DNA from: Planctomycetota bacterium
GTDB lineage: Bacteria; Planctomycetota; Planctomycetia; Pirellulales; Lacipirellulaceae
Assembly: GCA_013151315.1 (NCBI GenBank)
Contig: JAADIN010000136.1
Span: 1 to 26,860 of the forward strand
Length of the DNA: 26,860 nucleotides
Direction: 5' to 3'
Both the position numbers and the translations under genes were made by a program. Under the pieces are notes generated by a model. The model ran no database searches, was not told the DNA's origin, and saw only the letters and a program-made list of their open reading frames with translations. Positions 21,976 to 26,860 of the stretch are shown piece by piece (positions within the stretch are counted from its first letter, which is position 1; every line of letters starts with the position of its first letter).

Positions 21976-22977
21976 ATGTTTGTTGATCGCGTTACTGTTG
22001 AAATGGAAGCCGGCAAAGGGGGCGATGGCTGCATGAGCTTTCGTCGCGAAAAATTTGTGCCTCGAGGCGGACCCGATGGGGGCGATGGGGGCAACGGCGG
22101 AAGCATTATCGTCTTGGCCGAGCCGGGGGTTGATAGCCTTGCTTCGCTCGTCCATCGCAAGCACTGGCGAGCCAAGTCGGGGGTTCCAGGCAGCGGCAGC
22201 AATCGACATGGAGCCAATGCCAAGGACTTGACGATTCTTGTGCCGCCGGGCACGGTGCTCGTCGATGCGACAGGCGACTTCGTTTTGAAAGACCTTGCCG
22301 TGCCCGGCGAGAGTGTGGTTGCTGCCCAGGGGGGTCGCGGCGGTAAAGGCAACGTCCGTTTCAAGTCGTCTACCAATCAGGCGCCGCGTGAGTCGACCCG
22401 CGGCGGCACAGGCGAGAAGCGGCGGTTGGTCTTCGAGTTGAAGGTGATTGCCGACGTGGGACTGCTCGGCAAACCGAACGCGGGGAAGAGCACCCTTTTG
22501 AGCCGCGTGTCGCGTGCTCGGCCTGAGATCGCCGATTACCCGTTCACGACCAAGATCCCCAACTTGGGTATTGTGCAAGTCGATATGGATCGGTCGATGG
22601 TCATTGCCGACATTCCCGGTTTGATCGAAGGGGCCCATAGTGGTGCGGGACTGGGGCACGAGTTTTTGCGGCACGTCGAGCGGACTCGTGTGCTGATCCA
22701 TCTGGTCGAGCCGATGCCGATGGACGAATCGGATCCGGTGGAAAACTATCGCGCGATCCGCGAGGAACTTTTTCTTTATGACGAAAATCTGTCTGCCCGG
22801 CCTGAGCTCATTGCTGTCAGTAAAGCCGAACTGCCTGGGGCCGAGGAGGTGCGAGATCAACTACGCGAAGCGACTGGGAGTGACGTGCTACTCTTTTCCT
22901 CGGTCACGGGGCAAGGTCTTAACGATCTGATTCACCGCACGTTTGCCTTGCTTTCTGAAGAGCGGCAACCGACATGA
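21976..22977 (+). CDS. obg: GTPase Obg (CgtA), variant G4 motif
   Basis: Ribosome-associated GTPase involved in late large-subunit assembly and stress response (known). I start it at ATG 21976 (MFVDRVTVEMEAGKGGDGCM), since the upstream open frame is repeat sequence. Residues 1-157 form the glycine-rich Obg fold; the G domain has G1 GKPNAGKST (165-173), TT (191-192) and G3 DIPGLIEGAHSGAGLGHE (212-229). The G4 position reads SKAE (282-285) where GTPases have NKxD, which should weaken or change guanine specificity. G5 SSVTGQG is present and the variable C-terminal OCT domain is absent (333 residues). It overlaps coaX by four bases. Confidence 0.93.
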   Translation: MFVDRVTVEMEAGKGGDGCMSFRREKFVPRGGPDGGDGGNGGSIIVLAEPGVDSLASLVHRKHWRAKSGVPGSGSNRHGANAKDLTILVPPGTVLVDATGDFVLKDLAVPGESVVAAQGGRGGKGNVRFKSSTNQAPRESTRGGTGEKRRLVFELKVIADVGLLGKPNAGKSTLLSRVSRARPEIADYPFTTKIPNLGIVQVDMDRSMVIADIPGLIEGAHSGAGLGHEFLRHVERTRVLIHLVEPMPMDESDPVENYRAIREELFLYDENLSARPELIAVSKAELPGAEEVRDQLREATGSDVLLFSSVTGQGLNDLIHRTFALLSEERQPT

Positions 22978-23813
22978 GCGCTCTCCAAGAGACAGGTCTC
23001 TTGGCCATCGATGTGGGCAACAGCCAAGTCAAGTTCGGCTGGTTTGCGCCGAAGACGGCTTGTGTGTCGGAGTTGAAACCGAGCGAGCTGGCGATTACGC
23101 GGTCGCAGCTCCCCCAGCCTGAAGAGACGCTTGCGGTTTCGCACGGGGAACTGTCGCGCGACCAGTTCGTGGCGCAGGTGGGTGATTGGCTCGATCGGTT
23201 GCCCGCGGCAGAGCCGCGGCGCTTCTTGGCTTCGGTTCATACGGGTGCGGCGCAGTGGGTGTGCGAGTTGCTTCCTCGCTCTTTGCATGCGCTGACTGCG
23301 GCGGAGTTGCCGTTGGAAGTGCGCGTTGATGAGCCGGAGAAGGTGGGGGTCGATCGTCTACTCAGTGCGGTAGCGGCCAACCGGTTGCGCGAGCGAAATC
23401 GCTCGGCTGTTGTGGTGAGCTTGGGTACCGCTTGCACCGTGAATTTGATTGGTGCGGATGGTGCCTTTGAGGGCGGCGCAATTCTGCCTGGCCTTGGGAT
23501 GTCGGCCTCGGCGCTGCACACGGGTACCTCGGCGCTGCCGCTGCTCTCTGCAGAGGGGATCGACCCGCCTGCCGACGCGGTGGGCAAGTCGACGCACGCG
23601 GCCATTTCGTCGGGGCTCATCTGGGGCGTTGTGGGAGCTGCCGGCGAATTGATCGATCGCATGACGCAATCTTTCGAGAAACCGCCGCAGGTTTTTATTA
23701 CGGGTGGCGACGCGACGCGACTTGTGGGGAAATTAATCGATTCCGACGGGCCAGCACGGCATGTCCCGAATATGGTTTTGGCAGGAATCCGAATTGCCGC
23801 CGAGGAGCGGTAG
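22974..23813 (+). CDS. coaX: Type III pantothenate kinase
   Basis: First step of coenzyme A synthesis: phosphorylates pantothenate with ATP. The 279-residue product has the ASKHA-fold signatures AIDVGNSQVKFGWF (phosphate loop, 11-24), VGVDRLLSAVAAN (124-136), SLGTACTVNLI (149-159), GGAILPGLGMSASALH (167-182) and ITGGDA (242-247). Asp13 and Asp127 are the expected catalytic or metal residues. The start ATG shares ATGA with the obg stop codon, indicating translational coupling; the next gene starts four bases after its stop codon. Confidence 0.93.
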   Translation: MSALQETGLLAIDVGNSQVKFGWFAPKTACVSELKPSELAITRSQLPQPEETLAVSHGELSRDQFVAQVGDWLDRLPAAEPRRFLASVHTGAAQWVCELLPRSLHALTAAELPLEVRVDEPEKVGVDRLLSAVAANRLRERNRSAVVVSLGTACTVNLIGADGAFEGGAILPGLGMSASALHTGTSALPLLSAEGIDPPADAVGKSTHAAISSGLIWGVVGAAGELIDRMTQSFEKPPQVFITGGDATRLVGKLIDSDGPARHVPNMVLAGIRIAAEER

Positions 23814-23817
23814 CCGC

Positions 23818-24993
23818 GTGAGCTCAATTCAGAATACGCGAGTTGCAGTTTTTACCCCTTCTGGCCAAGGCGCTGTGGCCGTGATTGGGGTCGCAGGTCC
23901 GGCTGCGGTGTCTACGGTGAATCGCTATTTCCGAGCGGCCGGCGGACGATCGCTTCGCGAACAGCCCCTTGATCGAATCGTCTACGGCCATTGGAGCGAA
24001 GAAGATCTCGTGGTTTGCCGCCGAAAAACTGAGGTGGTGGAAATTCACTGCCATGGAGGGGCCGCTTCGATTTCTCAAATTTTGACGCACCTGACCAACG
24101 CCGGTTGCGAGGAGATCGATTGGCAGCAATGGGTTGCTGCCGAATCGGCTTGCCCGTTGGCGGCTGAGGCGCAGATTGCGCTCTCCACCGTGAGCACCCT
24201 GCGCACAGCGAAAATTCTGCTCGACCAATACCACGGCGCTTTGCGGCAGGAGATATTTGAGATTCAAGGGCAGCTTCGCAAGGACTTGGCCAAGGGAGCT
24301 GCCGAGCGAATTCAAAAATTGCTTGCAACGGCTGAACTGGGGCTGCATCTCACCAAGCCCTGGCGGGTGGTTCTGGCGGGTCTTCCGAATGTTGGCAAGA
24401 GTAGCCTCATCAATGCCTTGGTCGGCTATCAAAGGGCAATCGTATTCGATCAACCGGGGACGACTCGGGACGTCGTCTCGGCGACGACTGCTGCACATGG
24501 CTGGCCCATGCAGCTTAGCGATACGGCCGGACTGCATGCGACGGCCGATGAGTTGGAAAGTGCGGGGATCGCTCAAGCGCAGCAACCCTTGCAAGAGGCC
24601 GACCTAGTGCTCTGGATACTCGACGTTTCTCAACTCGAATCGGGCTGGGAAACCTCGGTGCAGGAAATCGCTCGCGACCAATTTTTGAAATCCAAGGCGT
24701 GCTTCGATTGGTCGCGCGTGCTCGTGATCGTCAACAAGATCGATTTGTTGCCCGGGGTGGTGAAGCCTGTTCTCGATGCGGTGGCGACAAGCGCAGTTAC
24801 CAAGGCGGGAATCGCCGAGCTGCTGCAGGAGGTGGCAGACCGGCTTGTTCCTTGCCCTCCGCCCAAGGGGGCCGCAGTTCCATTTACTACAAGACAAGTT
24901 TCGCTGTTGCAAGAGGCGCTCGCTCGATGTGAAAACGGCGCGGCAGACGAAGCGTGTGACGTTTTAGAGCAACTCGAATCTTCGATCGACTGA
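23818..24993 (+). CDS. MnmE/TrmE-like GTPase lacking the C-terminal cysteine motif
   Basis: MnmE modifies uridine 34 of certain tRNAs together with MnmG. This 391-residue relative has the N-terminal formyl-THF-binding-type domain (RVAVFTPSGQGAVAVIGVAG, 8-27; VEIHCHGG, 74-81), a helical middle and an inserted G domain: GLPNVGKSS (188-196), TTRD (215-218), DTAG (235-238), NKID (306-309). It ends after LLQEALARCENGAADEACDV, then LEQLESSID, without the C-terminal helices and the CxGK motif whose cysteine is essential in MnmE; full MnmE has about 450 residues. The start is GTG 23818, preceded by GAGGAGCGG; ATG 23761 would overlap coaX. It may be a paralogue with another role. Confidence 0.88.
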   Translation: MSSIQNTRVAVFTPSGQGAVAVIGVAGPAAVSTVNRYFRAAGGRSLREQPLDRIVYGHWSEEDLVVCRRKTEVVEIHCHGGAASISQILTHLTNAGCEEIDWQQWVAAESACPLAAEAQIALSTVSTLRTAKILLDQYHGALRQEIFEIQGQLRKDLAKGAAERIQKLLATAELGLHLTKPWRVVLAGLPNVGKSSLINALVGYQRAIVFDQPGTTRDVVSATTAAHGWPMQLSDTAGLHATADELESAGIAQAQQPLQEADLVLWILDVSQLESGWETSVQEIARDQFLKSKACFDWSRVLVIVNKIDLLPGVVKPVLDAVATSAVTKAGIAELLQEVADRLVPCPPPKGAAVPFTTRQVSLLQEALARCENGAADEACDVLEQLESSID

Positions 24994-25187
24994 ATTGGTT
25001 GCCAGCAGTGCCAGCGCAGGCGTTACAAAAACGGTCTTTCTTCGCGATTGCCATAATTGTTGCAATCTGAATAACCCTCGCGGACGATAACGGACGATGG
25101 CGGCGCCCATTCTTTCAAAGGGCTCCCGCTGTTAACCCGCAGAAACAATTTAATAGGGCTACGGCCCACGTTGAGAAGGAGAATTCC

Positions 25188-26860
25188 ATGCGAGGGGGGA
25201 AACTTGGGGGACTTCGTCAGTGCTGCGCGAATCAGTTGGCGCTTGCAGCGATGATGGGAGGTCTCTGGTCGCTAAGCAGCGGCACGATGATTCAGACGAC
25301 CGAGGCTGCCAATGGCGTCACGGAAGACCAATGCGAAACGCGATTCAGGAATGAACAGTCGATCCTTGTGGCTTCGAGCAAATCGCCTGGGGAAGCGCTT
25401 CTGATGGGGGTTGCCAGCGATGCGCTTGAGCCCATAGCCAACAGCTCGATGCAGGTGCCAGATCTTGCCGAAGTGAGGGTGCCTGACCTTGCCGGCCCCG
25501 TGGAAATCAGCGATCGAGCGATCACCGCGCTTGCGGAGCTGGAAGTCCTCAGTTTTCACGGTGTGACGCCGGGGGTTTCGTCTCGACGTGACGTCCTGCG
25601 AGAATGGGGTGATCCTCGCACAGAAGACACGACCGCCGAAACCTTGCCCTATCGGTTCGACAAGCTCCGCTCGGTGCGTGTTAAGTTCGAGGGCAACGTC
25701 GTCGAGGCGATCGTGGTCGAATTGGCCTCGCCCCTTTCGACCGAAGAACTGGCCAGCAAGTTGAGTTTGAATGCCATTCGCCCGGCCTTGCTTGCGGACG
25801 AAAGTGGAGATCCGCTTGCTCTGGCGTTTCCAGAACGGGGAATTGTTCTTAGGTATTCAGGTGAGGGACAAGTAGGCGAGATCGTGATCCAGCCCATCAA
25901 GGCGGCCAGTTTTCTGCTGCGCGCCGAAAGCTATGCCAAGACCAACCTGTCAGCCTGTCGAGAAGACTTGCACGTGGCCTTGGACCTCGACCGGACTTCG
26001 GCCTCTACCCGCCGGTTGCTCTCGGATATTTACTTGACCCTTGGCCAAGCCGTGGCTGCCGAGCGTTACTCGGCCGAGGCGCTTGAGATCGAACCTCGGA
26101 ATCACGCCGCCCGGCTTCAGCATGCAAAGTGCCTGCGTCAGCTTGCCCGCTACGAACTAGCGATAAGTGAGACTCGGAAGGTCTTAGCCTCCTCCGAGGA
26201 GAATTCGCTGGATCGCGCCACGGCACTCTACGAAATGAGTCAACTGGCAGCTTTCGGATCCCAGGGCGAGGCCCAGGAGGCTGTCGGGTTGCTGACAAAA
26301 TCCATTGAGATCGCCGATGAGTTAGCCATCGCTAGTGACGACCCCGTCAGCCAACAGGCGAAGCAATTGCTCGTTGAGACCCATCTTGCCATGGCGGTAG
26401 AAATCGCCAGGGGCGAGTGGTCTCTCGAAGACCAAATGGTTCCCCAATGGATCGAGCGCGCCTCGGCATTGTCGGAAGAGATGATTGCGACCGATGCGTC
26501 CGATTTGCCGCTTCGTCTTCGGGTTGCCGTCAGCGCTTTGGCTGCAGCGGCCAGTCTTGAGACGCCCATCGATCCGCTGCTGTGGATCGAGGAAGCTGAG
26601 GAAACCGTTCAGCTCCTGCAAGCTTCGATACAAGATCGTGAAACTCGTGGCCAGTACGAGTGGCAATTGGGATTGGCCTATTTTCATGGAGCGCAGGTCC
26701 AGCATCGTCGTAGCGAGCCCGACAGTGCCGAGCGTTTGGCGAAATTGGCCATTACGAAGTTGCGTGATCTCGCAAAACAACGGGATGAGCTTCCCGATAC
26801 GGCCTACTTGATGGGCCGGCTCTACTTCCAAATTGGAGCCATTCATGCGGTGCATCACGA
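25188..26860 (+). CDS. Secreted TPR-containing protein (partial, runs off window)
   Basis: The frame is open from ATG 25188 to the end of the window (at least 557 codons), so the 3-prime end is missing. A strong ribosome binding site AGAAGGAGA precedes the ATG. The N terminus MRGGKLGGLRQCCANQLALA, then AMMGGLWSLSS, looks like a signal sequence or anchor. Residues about 100-240 form an unrecognised domain (SRRDVLREWGDPRTEDTTAE resembles a SmpA/DUF-type lipoprotein start). From about residue 245 TPR-like helical repeats follow, such as TRRLLSDIYLTLGQAVAAER and ALEIEPRNHAARLQHAKCLR. It is probably a scaffold for protein contacts in the periplasm; what it binds is unknown. Confidence 0.85.
   Translation, partial: MRGGKLGGLRQCCANQLALAAMMGGLWSLSSGTMIQTTEAANGVTEDQCETRFRNEQSILVASSKSPGEALLMGVASDALEPIANSSMQVPDLAEVRVPDLAGPVEISDRAITALAELEVLSFHGVTPGVSSRRDVLREWGDPRTEDTTAETLPYRFDKLRSVRVKFEGNVVEAIVVELASPLSTEELASKLSLNAIRPALLADESGDPLALAFPERGIVLRYSGEGQVGEIVIQPIKAASFLLRAESYAKTNLSACREDLHVALDLDRTSASTRRLLSDIYLTLGQAVAAERYSAEALEIEPRNHAARLQHAKCLRQLARYELAISETRKVLASSEENSLDRATALYEMSQLAAFGSQGEAQEAVGLLTKSIEIADELAIASDDPVSQQAKQLLVETHLAMAVEIARGEWSLEDQMVPQWIERASALSEEMIATDASDLPLRLRVAVSALAAAASLETPIDPLLWIEEAEETVQLLQASIQDRETRGQYEWQLGLAYFHGAQVQHRRSEPDSAERLAKLAITKLRDLAKQRDELPDTAYLMGRLYFQIGAIHAVHH

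Overview
The window looks like a chromosomal segment of a planctomycete, probably of the Pirellulales type. This is inferred, not proven. The grounds are the gene order, an ECF sigma factor with a membrane partner, secreted EF-hand and TPR proteins, a hypothetical protein ending in a DPFSGKPLR/DDDGD-type tail, a shortened MnmE-like GTPase beside coaX, and many palindromic intergenic repeats. All genes read on the plus strand except the antiporter at 17543-19351.

Region 1 (1-9432) is the distal spc operon joined to the alpha operon: rpsH, rplF, rplR, rpsE, rplO, secY, adk, map, rpmJ, rpsM, rpsK, rpsD, rpoA, rplQ. These genes make ribosomal subunits, the SecY translocon pore, adenylate kinase, the N-terminal methionine-removing enzyme and the RNA polymerase alpha subunit. 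rpmD (L30) is absent between rpsE and rplO, and infA (IF1) is absent between map and rpmJ. Several gaps are unusually long for a ribosomal operon and are filled with palindromes, tandem repeats and dispersed repeats. L17 is greatly enlarged.

Region 2 (9555-12638) holds a putative HExxH metallopeptidase, then an ECF sigma factor, a one-pass membrane protein likely to be its anti-sigma partner, and a large membrane-anchored protein of unknown role.

Region 3 (12650-14507) is the most interesting part. It is a compact mercury-type module bounded by two 33-bp direct repeats (32 of 33 identical). It has a MerR-type promoter/operator, a merR with the three Hg-binding cysteines, and one gene that fuses a CopZ-like cysteine-rich (probably Fe-S/Zn) domain, a MerT-like membrane domain and a MerP-like HMA domain. 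No merA follows.

Region 4 (14508-21566) carries a lipoprotein, class II fructose-bisphosphate aldolase overlapping a Uma2-family nuclease-fold gene, a convergent cation/proton antiporter with an RCK-like tail, a secreted EF-hand protein, and a secreted conserved protein of unknown function.

Region 5 (21617-26860) has rpmA with its own terminator, then a tight obg-coaX-mnmE-like cluster, and the start of a secreted TPR protein that runs off the window end. No tRNA, rRNA, CRISPR array or transposase gene was seen.
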